Assembly (NCBI GenBank): GCA_964019425.1 | Contig: OZ025834.1 | Location: 564,501 to 628,500, forward strand | DNA from: Flectonema sp. DT1601 | Taxonomy: Eukaryota > Euglenozoa > Diplonemea > Diplonemida > Diplonemidae | Direction of reading: 5' to 3' | Length of the DNA: 64,000 nt | Part shown: positions 49,834 through 59,403 of the stretch, piece after piece | Position numbering within the stretch: position 1 is the first letter of the stretch | Layout of the letters: each line of letters opens with the position of its first letter | Notes under the pieces: model-generated | Databases searched by the model: none | Told to the model about the DNA's origin: nothing | What the model saw: the letters and a program-made list of their open reading frames with translations, nothing else | Translations under genes and position numbers: made by a program

Positions 49834-50580
49834 ATGTGGAACCCGTGTGGAATTATATCTTGGATGCTATGCATTGGCGTAACGGTTGTGTTTGTACTGC
49901 TGATGGTAAACTTGAATAAACCGATTGAAGGAAGGGGTAAAGATGAAAACGGAAACACCTTCTGGGACAAGTTTGACGATCTACCGAGAGTGATACCCAA
50001 CGCAGGTGATGTTGTAGCAATAACAGGAAGTGTCGATATTGAAAGGGATGCTTCATTTAGAAGGTTCCTAGAAGTTCATTTGAAATTATCTAATCAAAGT
50101 TGTCTTTTTCCAAATTTAGTATTAAAATCTCAAAGACCACCTGACGAACTAAAAACTGATTTCATTAAGTCAGCTAGTTGTCTTTCCACATCATCAAGAT
50201 GCATTTTAAATTTCACTGATGGAGGGGATCTTGATAGGGAAGATATTGGAAATGATGAAAAAATAGTTTTTAGAAATCCCGGATTATGCGATTATGAAAT
50301 TATTTATATGAAATTTAGTTATGGTCAATTTAATTTCATTGAGACTCTTGATACGTTGTTATTTAATATGTTATATAGTTTTGGTTGGGTAATTTCATTA
50401 ATTATTCTTTGTGTTTGCTATGCCTGTTGGAGAGACAAGTGTGACTGTCGAAACAAGAATAATACCAATAACAATACAATACATGAATACAATCCTCACA
50501 CATCAGTGAGTGATGATCACCATCCAGTTGTTTACGTTCCGATGACCGAATCTGAAGTCGGAGTAAATGGTGACTACTAA
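49834..50580 (+). CDS. Two-TM membrane protein of unknown function
   Basis: 248 aa. An N-terminal hydrophobic segment (about 8-27, IISWMLCIGVTVVFVLLMVN) and a second one (about 177-200, SFGWVISLIILCVCYAC) bracket a ~150-residue domain with several Cys, likely extracellular or lumenal, containing GDVVAITGSVDIERD near residues 58-73. The ~45-residue cytosolic tail is Cys-flanked (CWRDKCDCR) then Asn- and His-rich. The architecture is that of two-pass surface or organelle membrane proteins; the family is not recognised. The ATG lies 32 nt after a TTCACAG acceptor (49802). Confidence 0.7.
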   Translation: MWNPCGIISWMLCIGVTVVFVLLMVNLNKPIEGRGKDENGNTFWDKFDDLPRVIPNAGDVVAITGSVDIERDASFRRFLEVHLKLSNQSCLFPNLVLKSQRPPDELKTDFIKSASCLSTSSRCILNFTDGGDLDREDIGNDEKIVFRNPGLCDYEIIYMKFSYGQFNFIETLDTLLFNMLYSFGWVISLIILCVCYACWRDKCDCRNKNNTNNNTIHEYNPHTSVSDDHHPVVYVPMTESEVGVNGDY

Positions 50581-51391
50581 TTCAAACACAGCAGTAGTTC
50601 TGTAGTATTTCTCCATTTGAAGTGATTGCGGTGATTGCACCAGAAGGAGGTATATGTTCAGATTCATGAACGGATTTTCCTTTTTGCTGTTTTTCTAACC
50701 CTTACACAGCAAATCCCCCTTCTGGTTCTTCATGTTAACTTGTCCTTGAGAAAAACCTTTTTGTGGCTTCTCTGCACAGTACCTCCTATGTTTGGCTTAA
50801 GCACATCAATTGAGGAGTGTGGTAGAACAACAAATCAATAAATAAATAGTTTTTTTTATTTTAAACTATAGGTTATGAACAAAAAAAAAAGAAAAAGAAA
50901 AATTCTATGAAACTTTTTATCTCTTGCGAAAAAAACCAATTTCTTTTTTTTTTTTTTTTTTTTTTTTTATATTTATTCGTATTCTCCCGTCAGGCATACC
51001 GACAACTGGTATTGGCACAGAGGGGTAGTTTTAAGTTCATTTTTTTTTTTTTTCAAATCCTAGTTTCTTTATGACATCCTTGCTAACGTATGTTTTGATG
51101 TTTATCATTCTTTTTTACGTCAACATATTGATCTTGCGATTAATTCTTGCTGGAGTCTTGTGGTCGTTGTGAGCTTGCTCTGGCCATAGCTCTCTTGATG
51201 TACGGGAGAGTATTAGATTATATATCTGATTTTGGTAGCATCATTTTTTTTTCAAAAGAAAAATAAATTACTGAACTGCGATTGACTTTCTTTTTTTATA
51301 TATAATATTGTAGTTAAATTCAAACTCAAAAACTTCTTTCAATTCAGAAAAAAAAAATAATAATAATAATAAAAATAAACTAATTAATGCA
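50581..51391. other. Intergenic, poly-T/A-rich
   Basis: Contains long T runs (about 50942-50968 and 51041-51054), A-rich runs and no convincing gene; frames here are short and start-dependent. The probable acceptor for the next gene is CAATTCAG ending 51347. Confidence 0.5.
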
Positions 51392-53023
51392 ATGCATCAC
51401 CGACTCCCATTCGACCTCGTTGCGACGAGATCAGAAATAGAAGACTTGCGTTCTGTTGAAAATGATTTAACACTTTTAATGACTGAACTGACCACGGAGA
51501 AAGCTCAAAACAAAGAACTCGAATCACGGGTATCTGAATACCGAGATTTAGAAATTAATCTGAAAAATAACATTGAGATTCTTCAGACAAAGGTATCACA
51601 ATTACTAACTGAAAACAGTGACCTAACAAGTCAAAATATAACGATTCCGACGCTTGTCGCGGAGGTTACTTTGAAAGATAAAGAAATGAATGATTTGATT
51701 GCGAAGGTCAGTAAACTTGAGTTGGAATTGCAGGCAGCTAAAACTAATGCGACGGTCGCAGAGCAGCAACACACTCGTGAGATATTTAATTTTGAACAGG
51801 AACATTCTCTCCTTCAAAAAACCTTATCAGACAATAGACAACAACTCTCAGAATACCATCAGTCAACGAGTAGCAATACAGCTCAACGTGAAGCAGCTCA
51901 AACAGAACTCTCAAACCAAAGTAAAAAATATCATCATCTGGAACAACGATTTAATGAATTACAAAAAGAAGCTTCTTGTAAACAGAATGATCATATAACT
52001 CTCGCTGATGCACAGCAACAGGCAATTTCAGAATTGAAAAACTCTCTTATGCAGTGTGAAGCATCAGCTGACGAAAAACAATCGGAAATTAGAAAATTGC
52101 AAAATAATTTATTAAATCAGGTCAACGAATGTAGAGAACTGATGTATAAATTACAACAAAAGGAAGCAGAACTTGAAGACAAAGATATATTTATACAAAA
52201 TCAGACAGTGGAAACGGAAAAAGTTTTGGTATCTAAAATAACTGCACTAGCAAGAGACAATGAAAGGCTTACTAAGCAATCTGCTGCAAGTCAAAATCTC
52301 CTTCCAAAAATATCACAACTAGAGACGAGGTTACAAGAACTGTCATCAAGTAAGAGTAGTCAAGGCACACTTCATGATGATAATCAAAAAGCTTTGATAG
52401 ATTACATTGCTGATTTGGAACAAAATTTAGAAATCAGCAGACAAAATGAAGCCGCACAGGCTGATAAAAGTCACCAAATTGCCACAAAAATATCCGACTT
52501 GGAATCAAAGTTCTCGCGCGTAGGTTTAGATCCATCAAAATTCAGCGATTTAAAAATCGAATTAGCTGCAGCACATAAAAGAGAGATCGATCTGAAGGAT
52601 GAGTTGCTGAAGGAGAGACAGCGAGCGATGGCAGTGGCGATGTCGCCGATTAATAATTTGGGATCAGAAAAAGAATTGGTCGCAGAAATTGAAGAGCTGA
52701 GTTTACGATTATCTCAATCACATATGAGAGAAGGAGAGCTAAAAGAACAATTAATTATTGAACGTCAAAGGTTGTTATCTGTCACGTCATCTGTAGTAGG
52801 GAATGTTGCTTCTCGCCAATCAGAGAATCGACAGCCTCATCGACGTCGTCAGGTTATCAGTCCTGGTCGTCCGAAACGTAAACCGGTTATGTCACCACCA
52901 CTGTCACCAGATCTTCATTCTTGTACGAGTTCTCCTCCTATGTCACCTTTACGAATTGGTAAATTGATGCAGGGGTTTGAGATTCGTAGGGATTTGTCTC
53001 CTTTCAGAGACTTGTATTCATAA
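51392..53023 (+). CDS. Long coiled-coil protein with SP-rich basic tail
   Basis: 543 aa. Residues about 10-440 are almost continuous coiled coil (Leu/Glu/Gln/Lys heptads). The C-terminal ~85 residues are basic and Pro/Ser-rich with at least five SP sites (VISPGRP, VMSPPLSP, PPMSPLRIG, DLSPFRD), likely CDK/MAPK-type phosphorylation sites. No membrane segment. Basal-body, centrosomal or cytoskeletal linker proteins often look like this, but the family is not recognised. Neighbour to a kinesin gene, though adjacency has little meaning in such gene clusters. Confidence 0.75.
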   Translation: MHHRLPFDLVATRSEIEDLRSVENDLTLLMTELTTEKAQNKELESRVSEYRDLEINLKNNIEILQTKVSQLLTENSDLTSQNITIPTLVAEVTLKDKEMNDLIAKVSKLELELQAAKTNATVAEQQHTREIFNFEQEHSLLQKTLSDNRQQLSEYHQSTSSNTAQREAAQTELSNQSKKYHHLEQRFNELQKEASCKQNDHITLADAQQQAISELKNSLMQCEASADEKQSEIRKLQNNLLNQVNECRELMYKLQQKEAELEDKDIFIQNQTVETEKVLVSKITALARDNERLTKQSAASQNLLPKISQLETRLQELSSSKSSQGTLHDDNQKALIDYIADLEQNLEISRQNEAAQADKSHQIATKISDLESKFSRVGLDPSKFSDLKIELAAAHKREIDLKDELLKERQRAMAVAMSPINNLGSEKELVAEIEELSLRLSQSHMREGELKEQLIIERQRLLSVTSSVVGNVASRQSENRQPHRRRQVISPGRPKRKPVMSPPLSPDLHSCTSSPPMSPLRIGKLMQGFEIRRDLSPFRDLYS

Positions 53024-53371
53024 TAATAATATTATATACCAAACCTTCACGTTCAAGAACCAAAAAAAAAAAAAAAAAAAAAAGAAGAAAATTTTCTTAC
53101 CCCCGTTCCCCTCACCCCTTTAGGTGACTACTAGTAGTTGTATCGTTTTTCTGTAATTTGTACTTCAGACTAATTCGAAAGGATTTTAGATTCCGCACTC
53201 TTAGTGCGATGGTGACTTCTTATATAGAATAAAGGAAACATTTCAGCAACCACCTGTCTTACTATTGTTAATACCCCCCTTCAGCGATTCCAAAATGAAG
53301 CTTAATCTTCTGTCATTACATCTATTACTTATATTAGTATTATAAAATTCTTCTTTCCTCCGTTCAGTACG
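53024..53371. other. Intergenic spacer before the kinesin gene
   Basis: Contains an A run near 53060-53083. CTCCGTTCAG ending at 53367 would leave only 4 nt of 5' UTR before ATG 53372. Nothing else seen. Confidence 0.5.
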
Positions 53372-55897
53372 ATGCCTGTCCCGTATGGTCAAAGTACAAA
53401 AAAAGACCTCATGATGCAAAACGGTAGTCGGGGTAATGCAGGAAAAGTTGACAAGATATCTGAAAACATGAGAGTGTTTCTAAGGATCAGACCATACTTA
53501 GAACATGAGAAATCACAACTTGAAAGCAAAGATTTTGACGTGAATCGCTCGGCAATCGAATTCGACGAGAGTGGTGAAGTGCTGGTTATGGACGAGACTT
53601 GTCTTACAAAGAAGCCAACTGTTGCTTATAAAGTAAGAAAACAATACGGAACTGACAGCTTTGATGAGGTATTTTGGTCATTCGGTGAAGATCCACCAAA
53701 GCGTTGGGACGACGACATCCGACACAATCATCGTTCACAAAGTTACATATTTCGTACAATAAATAGAAAAAACACCTCCTCTGCAGTAGACAGTCTCTAC
53801 AGTGGCTACAACCATTGCTTCATTACTTATGGAGCTGTAAATAGTGGTAAGACGCATACGATGTTTGGTAGTACTAACGAGCCTGGTCTTGCTCCAAGAT
53901 TTGTTGAAAAAATAGTATCAAAAATACCGGCAATTGAGCGAAAGTACTCAGAAGAATCACTCGAAGTTAAAGTCAGCATTTCATTCGCTAGAGTTCATAA
54001 AGAGCAACTTGAAGATTGCTTATCAAGAGAGACCTTAGCGAAGTCAGATTTTGAAAGGATCACAACTATGGAGTGTCGTTCAGAACAGCAATTACAAGTT
54101 GTGTTGTCGAAGATGCAAAAGCTAAGGAAGCCAAGTTCTAAAGATGTTGGAGGTAAAGATAACAGCTCACATATGATTGTGACAATTAATTTATTACAAG
54201 AATCAAAGTTTGAATCAACAAAAGAAACTTGCAGAGGAGAGAAAGTATCAGTCTCTCACAGACTAGAATCTTCCTTAACACTTGTTGACTTAGGAACAGC
54301 AACCCGATCTGAACATGAATCACCTCAAGATGTTCGATTAGTTTCACAAGCACCGCAAGCAATAGCCAGAGTGTTTCATTCGCTATCACTAAATGCGACT
54401 ACAAAGACATCTATACCTTACAGAGACTCGATACTGACGTATTACCTTCAAGACTGTTTGGGAGGTAATTGTGTCACCACAGTTATCTGTTGTATAGATC
54501 CTTATTACAAACACCATAATGACAGCGTTCTATCAATCGACACAACGAAGAAACTTCGCAACATTACCACAACTGTTACAGCAAATGTTGATAAGACGTT
54601 GTCAGAACTCAGGACATTGAATCAAGAAAAAGTTGTTGTCGCGACTAAAATTGAAAAAATGACAGGAGCAGCATTGCGAGTCAAGACCGTCTTAGCAGAG
54701 AGACAGCATGCAATAAATAGACTTGATTCTGAGAAGAAAAAGATTCAAAAACAACTTCGATATGAACGTAATATGCAAGAAATGATGGACCAATTTTGTA
54801 AGGAAAGCAAGCTGTGTTTCTCAGCATTGAGGTCTTACAGGAGAAGATTACTTTCAATTTATGATACAGCCATCAAATCAGCTCGTGCTGATCGAAGCTC
54901 GACAAGAAAACTGATCGCTGGATTGAAGCAAAAGATCTCTGAACTTGAAAAGTTAGAAATTGATAAATCAAACAGATTATCTGATCTAACAGTGAGAGTA
55001 AACACCGCAGCGAAGATGAGTGGATTTAGTGGTTTAGATCTCAGTCGTCAGGTTTCACCAAAGGCTGCGAAATCTTTGGCTGTTTCAGATTCTGAATTTA
55101 AAAGCACAGCGAAAACAATCATCTCTGGAATCACACAGGCAGAGTCTTTAATAAGCGAACGGCGTGAATCACATCAACAATGTAGTTCTTTTGAAACTGA
55201 AATTATTTCAGCAACTGTCGAAATGAACAAAATAGAAACTGATATTAAAAGTATGAAAAAAGAAGTATCGTCTATCGAACAACACTGCAAAGACTTGTGC
55301 AATACGATCCTCACAGAGAGTAGTGGAGGGGACAGTACACATATTGATCCAACTGTAAATGGTTTAGTAGCCCTCAAACAAATGCTATCGGACGTCGAAC
55401 ACAAACAAGATTTCGATGACTTACAACAGCAAGAGTCTCTTGTAAGAGAAGGTATCCAGAATAGTAATTTAAAATTTAGAAACAGTCTCCCGAATATCAA
55501 CTCTACATTTCAAAGAATCGCACGAGCCACAGCGGAATCACTGCAAGAAGTGAAGGAATTGCAGGACCTCAAAACTGAAACTATTAAAATAAAAGAAGAC
55601 ACTGAGTCTCTTCAAGAGAACCTCTACAAGGCTCAGGAATCCGCGGCCGCTAAAGAAGGGGAACTCGAAGCTCTAAAACTTGCCTACCAAGCAGCCCTCG
55701 AAGAAGCCCGATGGAGGCGGCAACAGGAATCTGAGGAGAAAGCGCGTGAACGACAGTACGAAGAAGATCGAAAAAAGCGTGAAGACGAGTTGGCTCTTGC
55801 TAAGGTAAAGGCAGCTGCGGAGATTGCTGCTCAGCAGAGTAAAGCACCGCCTCCAGCTCCGAAAAAGGGAGAAGGAGGTTGTTGTGTAGTTTCGTAA
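53372..55897 (+). CDS. Divergent kinesin-like protein ending in a CaaX box
   Basis: 841 aa. The N-terminal motor domain (about 30-395) begins MRVFLRIRPY, has P-loop GAVNSGKT (154-161), a switch I-like NSSHMIVTI lacking the Arg-Ser of SSRSH, a degraded switch II (LVDLGTATRSE in place of DLAGSE), and SIPYRDSILTYYLQDCLGG (alpha4-L12). Residues about 405-820 are coiled coil with a basic-acidic stretch. The last residues, PPPAPKKGEGGCCVVS, form a CaaX motif (CVVS) with an adjacent Cys, preceded by a short basic patch: predicted farnesylation and membrane anchorage. Altered switches suggest weak or no ATP-driven motility. Kinesin subfamily unassigned. Start: ATG 53372 directly after the acceptor. 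Confidence 0.85.
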   Translation: MPVPYGQSTKKDLMMQNGSRGNAGKVDKISENMRVFLRIRPYLEHEKSQLESKDFDVNRSAIEFDESGEVLVMDETCLTKKPTVAYKVRKQYGTDSFDEVFWSFGEDPPKRWDDDIRHNHRSQSYIFRTINRKNTSSAVDSLYSGYNHCFITYGAVNSGKTHTMFGSTNEPGLAPRFVEKIVSKIPAIERKYSEESLEVKVSISFARVHKEQLEDCLSRETLAKSDFERITTMECRSEQQLQVVLSKMQKLRKPSSKDVGGKDNSSHMIVTINLLQESKFESTKETCRGEKVSVSHRLESSLTLVDLGTATRSEHESPQDVRLVSQAPQAIARVFHSLSLNATTKTSIPYRDSILTYYLQDCLGGNCVTTVICCIDPYYKHHNDSVLSIDTTKKLRNITTTVTANVDKTLSELRTLNQEKVVVATKIEKMTGAALRVKTVLAERQHAINRLDSEKKKIQKQLRYERNMQEMMDQFCKESKLCFSALRSYRRRLLSIYDTAIKSARADRSSTRKLIAGLKQKISELEKLEIDKSNRLSDLTVRVNTAAKMSGFSGLDLSRQVSPKAAKSLAVSDSEFKSTAKTIISGITQAESLISERRESHQQCSSFETEIISATVEMNKIETDIKSMKKEVSSIEQHCKDLCNTILTESSGGDSTHIDPTVNGLVALKQMLSDVEHKQDFDDLQQQESLVREGIQNSNLKFRNSLPNINSTFQRIARATAESLQEVKELQDLKTETIKIKEDTESLQENLYKAQESAAAKEGELEALKLAYQAALEEARWRRQQESEEKARERQYEEDRKKREDELALAKVKAAAEIAAQQSKAPPPAPKKGEGGCCVVS

Positions 55898-55997
55898 GGT
55901 ATTCTAACATACGTTGTGTTGTAAATATCATACGTTGGAGTCTAACTTATTGTTTGAACTCTTCTTTTGGAAGCCTCACCTGAATTGTCTCAAATCA

Positions 55998-56085
55998 GCC
56001 CCTGGAGGAAAAGCTTGCTCCCCAGGGAGCCACGACACCCAAAACATAAATTATTCGTTGGCTGTGTGAGCAATACGTTGGGTGT
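55998..56085 (+). ncRNA. Candidate structured RNA downstream of kinesin
   Basis: CCCTGG (56000-56005) can pair with CCAGGG (56022-56027). ACACCCAA (56035-56042) pairs perfectly with TTGGGTGT (56078-56085), enclosing an inner TTG...CAA stem. The two-hairpin layout resembles H/ACA-type RNAs, but the conserved boxes were not clearly seen. Confidence 0.3.
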
Positions 56086-56436
56086 TTTAAGTTGGTTTAT
56101 TTTTTTTGTAGCGTAATAGAAGTTTTTGTTTTCTCTTTTTTTAGTTTATTTTCGGTACAGAATTTTACGTTTTTTTTATTTTTATTTTTTTACCGTTACC
56201 CACATCGAATCCACACAATAGAAATAGAGCAAGAGTGACCCAAGAGTGACCCAGTGTTATAATTCCCTCTCCTCTTTATCTCATTGTTTGTTAGACAATT
56301 GTTTGTTGATGACGAATACCGTAATTGGTTTATTAACTTGTTGTCCTCTTTCTTTTCTGTTCTTTTAAATAATAGAAAAAAACAGGATAACTTTTTTTTT
56401 TTCCACTTTGCACACAAAACTTTTTTTTTTTTTTGT

Positions 56437-56569
56437 ACCGACGTAGTCGGAGAAGAAACTATTCAGATTGAAAGCCGTTATTTCCTATGGTCATGATTTA
56501 TTTTCGCCTCGTGCGACGGGATTGTGTCTGCGTTTCAACGAAATATAAGGTGTGATCTGAAATGGTTTT
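56437..56569 (+). repeat. Dispersed repeat R1, copy d (3' of kinesin)
   Basis: Preceded by a T run; begins ACCGACGTAGTCGGAGAAG with a perfect CCGAC-GTA-GTCGG hairpin and ends TCTGAAATGGTTTTCC. Closest to copy a (12807). Confidence 0.8.
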
Positions 56570-56573
56570 CCTA

Positions 56574-56675
56574 CTTAGAGAGATGCTCTATAAGTATGAC
56601 AGTCTACCAAAGTACCGTTAGAATATCATACCATGAATCGGTACTGAGGATGGCTTGCTGTCACAATGGCCTCAG
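56574..56675 (+). ncRNA. Candidate structured RNA: hairpin cluster next to R1
   Basis: TAGAG-AGATG-CTCTA, then GTACCG (56612-56617) with CGGTAC (56639-56644), then CTGAGG (56644-56649) with CCTCAG (56670-56675). Stems are perfect and adjoining. No family recognised. Confidence 0.3.
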
Positions 56676-56910
56676 AATGTAATCAACCCTAGCCAAAACT
56701 TAGAGTTTTTTTATACATGAAAACTATTACTTTATAAGATAGATATATTTGTGAAACATCGTCGTCTATGAAATTTAGACGAATCTTGTTTCCTTTTTTT
56801 TTTTTTTTTTTTTTTTTCCTCTTTTTTTTTTCCTTTTTTTGTTCTTTCATGTTCTTCTCTATGTACAAATAACACACGAAATGTGTTTTATTTACTTTTT
56901 TTGATTAGTA

Positions 56911-56942
<32 letters not shown>

Positions 56943-57606
56943 TAAGTCAGCTTGTACTCTTTTTCCTCGCTGAAAGTAGATGGTTTACTCTTTAACCAGA
57001 AGCGGATGTAATTTTGGAACTGATTTTTCGCTTCAATAAAAAAAGCAAAAAAAAAAGTAAACGCGTTTTGTATGGAAGTTTATTTTTTTTTTTAAATAAA
57101 ACTTTAGATCACTTATATCCTCCTCATTCTCCTCCTCCTCAGTCCCCCCTTCTAATGCAAATACTTAGTACTTTGTTATTCAATGGGTGTACCGCCCCTT
57201 TTTTTATTTTTTTATTTTTATTGAATCGTTCAGTAAGGGGGACTCCCCTCAGGAAGTAATAATAAGAAACATAATTACTGTTTTTGTCGGAATCCCTTTT
57301 TTTTTTTAATTTTGTTACACTTATTTCTCTTATCTCTTTTTTTTCAGTATGTTGATAGACATAAACACAAAAAAGTGAAAAGGGATTTCATGAAGGATGA
57401 CTAAAGTGTACCCGTTCGTCTTATTTATAATACTGAAATCTATCAACCATTCCCATCAGGTGTATATTATTAATTATGTTGTAACGGACTACAGGGCATG
57501 GGACGCTCAACAATATGAATTTTGTTTTTAATACCTAAAGTTGTTACTGTTTTTATATTGTCAAGGTTTCACCCCCCTACTCCAATCAGGTGTATATTAT
57601 TAATTA

Positions 57607-57665
57607 TGTCGGGTAAACAAATCCAACATTTGATTGATGAGATCGAACAACAAAATGAATTAATT
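57607..57665 (+). pseudogene. Truncated 5' duplicate of the coiled-coil gene at 58111
   Basis: The first ~20 codons (MSGKQIQHLIDEIEQQNEL) repeat the start of the 58111 gene, with two or three nucleotide changes and the same upstream acceptor (CCAATCAG). Homology stops exactly where the inverted-repeat element begins at 57666. Reading on gives an unrelated tail to 57764, so no complete product is expected. Confidence 0.8.
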
Positions 57666-57809
57666 CCGATACCGCCAACTCTATACAAAACATGTTTATG
57701 TTACGGGAGAAACCCAACTTGGAATAAAAAATTATTTCCTGTTGCTGTCACGGTGGCCCATTAACCACAGGTCACAAGGCACTTTTTTTGTATAGAGTTG
57801 GCGGTTCGG
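57666..57809. mobile_element. MITE-like element, 144 bp with ~24-bp terminal inverted repeats
   Basis: The left end CCGATACCGCCAACTCTATA (57666 onward, to 57690) is the reverse complement of the right end 57786-57809 except for one inserted base. The interior (~95 bp) has no coding capacity and includes GTCACGGTGGCCC. It sits at the break point of the truncated duplicate. No clear target-site duplication was found, and the transposon superfamily could not be assigned from the ends. Confidence 0.65.
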
Positions 57810-58110
57810 AAACTTTTGTGTTCGGATTAGAAGTTTTCTCTCTCATTTATAATACTGAAATCTATCAACCATTCCCATCAGGTGTATATTATAAATTATG
57901 TTGTAACGGACTACAGGGTATGGGACGCTCAACCTGATAGTACGTGGTCTCCGAATTACCAGATTCGACAACGTCTTCTGGTCAGTAATTTATCTTATTT
58001 TATGATTAACAACTACAAATATCTTTTTCAGTCAAGTACTTGATATTAATTTTGTTTTTTAATACCAAAAGTTTCACCCCCCTACTCCAATCAGGTGTAT
58101 ATTATTAATT

Positions 58111-58731
58111 ATGTCGGGTAAACAAATCCAACATTTGATTGATGAGATCGAACAACGAAATGAATTGATTTCAACAATGGAAAGAAAAGAAGAAGTTATG
58201 AAAGGAAGAATCGACAGCTACCGAAAGTTAGCTTGCAGTGACTCTCCCAGAAGGGAAATAGACTTGGAAGAAGAACTTGATAAAGTAGAAAGAGAATTAA
58301 AAAGTGCGATGATAGATTACAACAACACAAAGAACAATGAGAGCGAATCGAGTACCATGAGTATTATAGAGTCTTTGTTAGGGAATGGTGGTCTTCGACA
58401 GGCGTTAGATGGAAAGCAAGTCTCGCACAGTAAAGCAACTCGAATCGCTGATAAAATAATTCAACACTACAGAGAGAATACTCCAGACCCTTCTTCAATA
58501 GTACCAATTATGGAACTGTTAGCAAGAGAAGGACTTGCTGCACACATCACTACTAGTGACTCTTCCAACATCAATCATTCTCGTAGTCTCGAAATAGAAT
58601 CTTCAGAAGATCCGTTTGCTTGGTTTGCAGACACTCAAAATCTAAACCACACACCCGGATCTATTGCCAACCGTTTGAGACAAGTTCACTTAAAATGCGA
58701 TGAGCTTTTAAAAGTCTTTGAAGCGCAATAA
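58111..58731 (+). CDS. Small coiled-coil protein of unknown function
   Basis: 206 aa, soluble. Residues 1-80 form a coiled coil (LIDEIEQRNELISTMERKEE...); the middle (90-150) is helical with IVPIMELLAREGLAAH; the end has a short amphipathic helix (LRQVHLKCDELLKVFEAQ). Family not recognised. The acceptor CCAATCAG (to 58094) lies 16 nt before the ATG. Its 5' region has been duplicated just upstream (57607). Confidence 0.7.
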   Translation: MSGKQIQHLIDEIEQRNELISTMERKEEVMKGRIDSYRKLACSDSPRREIDLEEELDKVERELKSAMIDYNNTKNNESESSTMSIIESLLGNGGLRQALDGKQVSHSKATRIADKIIQHYRENTPDPSSIVPIMELLAREGLAAHITTSDSSNINHSRSLEIESSEDPFAWFADTQNLNHTPGSIANRLRQVHLKCDELLKVFEAQ

Positions 58732-59403
58732 ATGCAACAGCGATCTCGACCTTGCTAATCTACAAACTACTGCTGGGAGGGGACTTAATGAATTCTTTTT
58801 AACCAACTATTGGTAATTATACATGTGTGCGGCTTATTGTACTGTTTTAATGAATTTTATTCTCTATCATTCCGAGGGTGAGTCCTTGTGAACGCTGCAT
58901 CAGCATAGGGATACGGAAAAAAAAAAAAAAAAAAAAAAAAATCGATAAGCCATTAATTTGGCTGATCGAATAAATTCCGTTGTGCGGTTGCATTTTTACA
59001 CCCTGACATTCAGGGTGGATTTCCGTACTTTGATTCCACGACGGTATCGTTGTGTGAAAATTGTTTTTTTTTTTTTTTTTTTTTTTTACCGCCCTCGCTC
59101 GATTCCGTACCCACTATGTGCGATAATCTTATGTCACTGTTTAATATTTTAATGTAGACTGTAAGGATCAAAAACTTATGTGGCATGCTGACTAATAAAG
59201 TAATCCTGTCAACAGTATGAGGTATTTTCACTACAACAACTGATGCTATCTCATTAAACAGGTTGACTGACATGAGGATGGAAGAGATTACTTTCCTGCC
59301 GATTAACAGAATAGTAAGTTTCTTTTTTTTTTTTTTTTTTAGAATTTCATTGTATTTTTCTTACAGATTCTTCTTGTTTTTTTTTTTCCCCTCCAAAAAA
59401 ACT
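58732..59403. other. Intergenic region between 58111 gene and esterase
   Basis: Contains an A run (about 58917-58940) and T runs (about 59063-59087 and 59322-59340). The reading frame of the esterase is open upstream to 59263 but encodes a poly-Phe stretch across the pyrimidine tract; TTCTTACAG ending 59366 is the likely acceptor. Confidence 0.6.
59353..59366 (+). promoter_or_regulatory. Putative trans-splice acceptor deciding the esterase start
   Basis: ATTTTTCTTACAG lies 37 nt before ATG 59404; upstream in-frame ATG codons would be removed. Confidence 0.55.

Larger units (their letters stand above)
55898..57606. other. Long intergenic region 3' of kinesin
   Basis: No gene recognised. Contents in order: structured element (55998-56085), T-rich stretch, R1 copy d (56437-56569), a hairpin cluster (56574-56675), long T runs (about 56787-56817 and 56911-56937), and the start of the duplicated region upstream of the gene at 58111. 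Confidence 0.6.
57419..58110 (+). repeat. Local duplication of the 5' region of the gene at 58111
   Basis: A ~92-bp block (TTTATAATACTGAAATCTATC to GGGACGCTCAAC) occurs at about 57422 and 57843. A second block (AATTTTGTTTTTAATACC to the gene start, including CCCCTACTCCAATCAGGTG) occurs before 57607 and before 58111. TCAGGTGTATATTATTAATTATGT, in pieces, occurs four times. Offsets differ (about 420 and 510 bp), so one copy has gained sequence, including the inverted-repeat element at 57666. Confidence 0.85.

Noticed and set aside
59263-59403. Upstream extension of the esterase
   Set aside because: It translates a T-run as poly-Phe and precedes the TTACAG acceptor; the ATG at 59404 gives a normal signal peptide.
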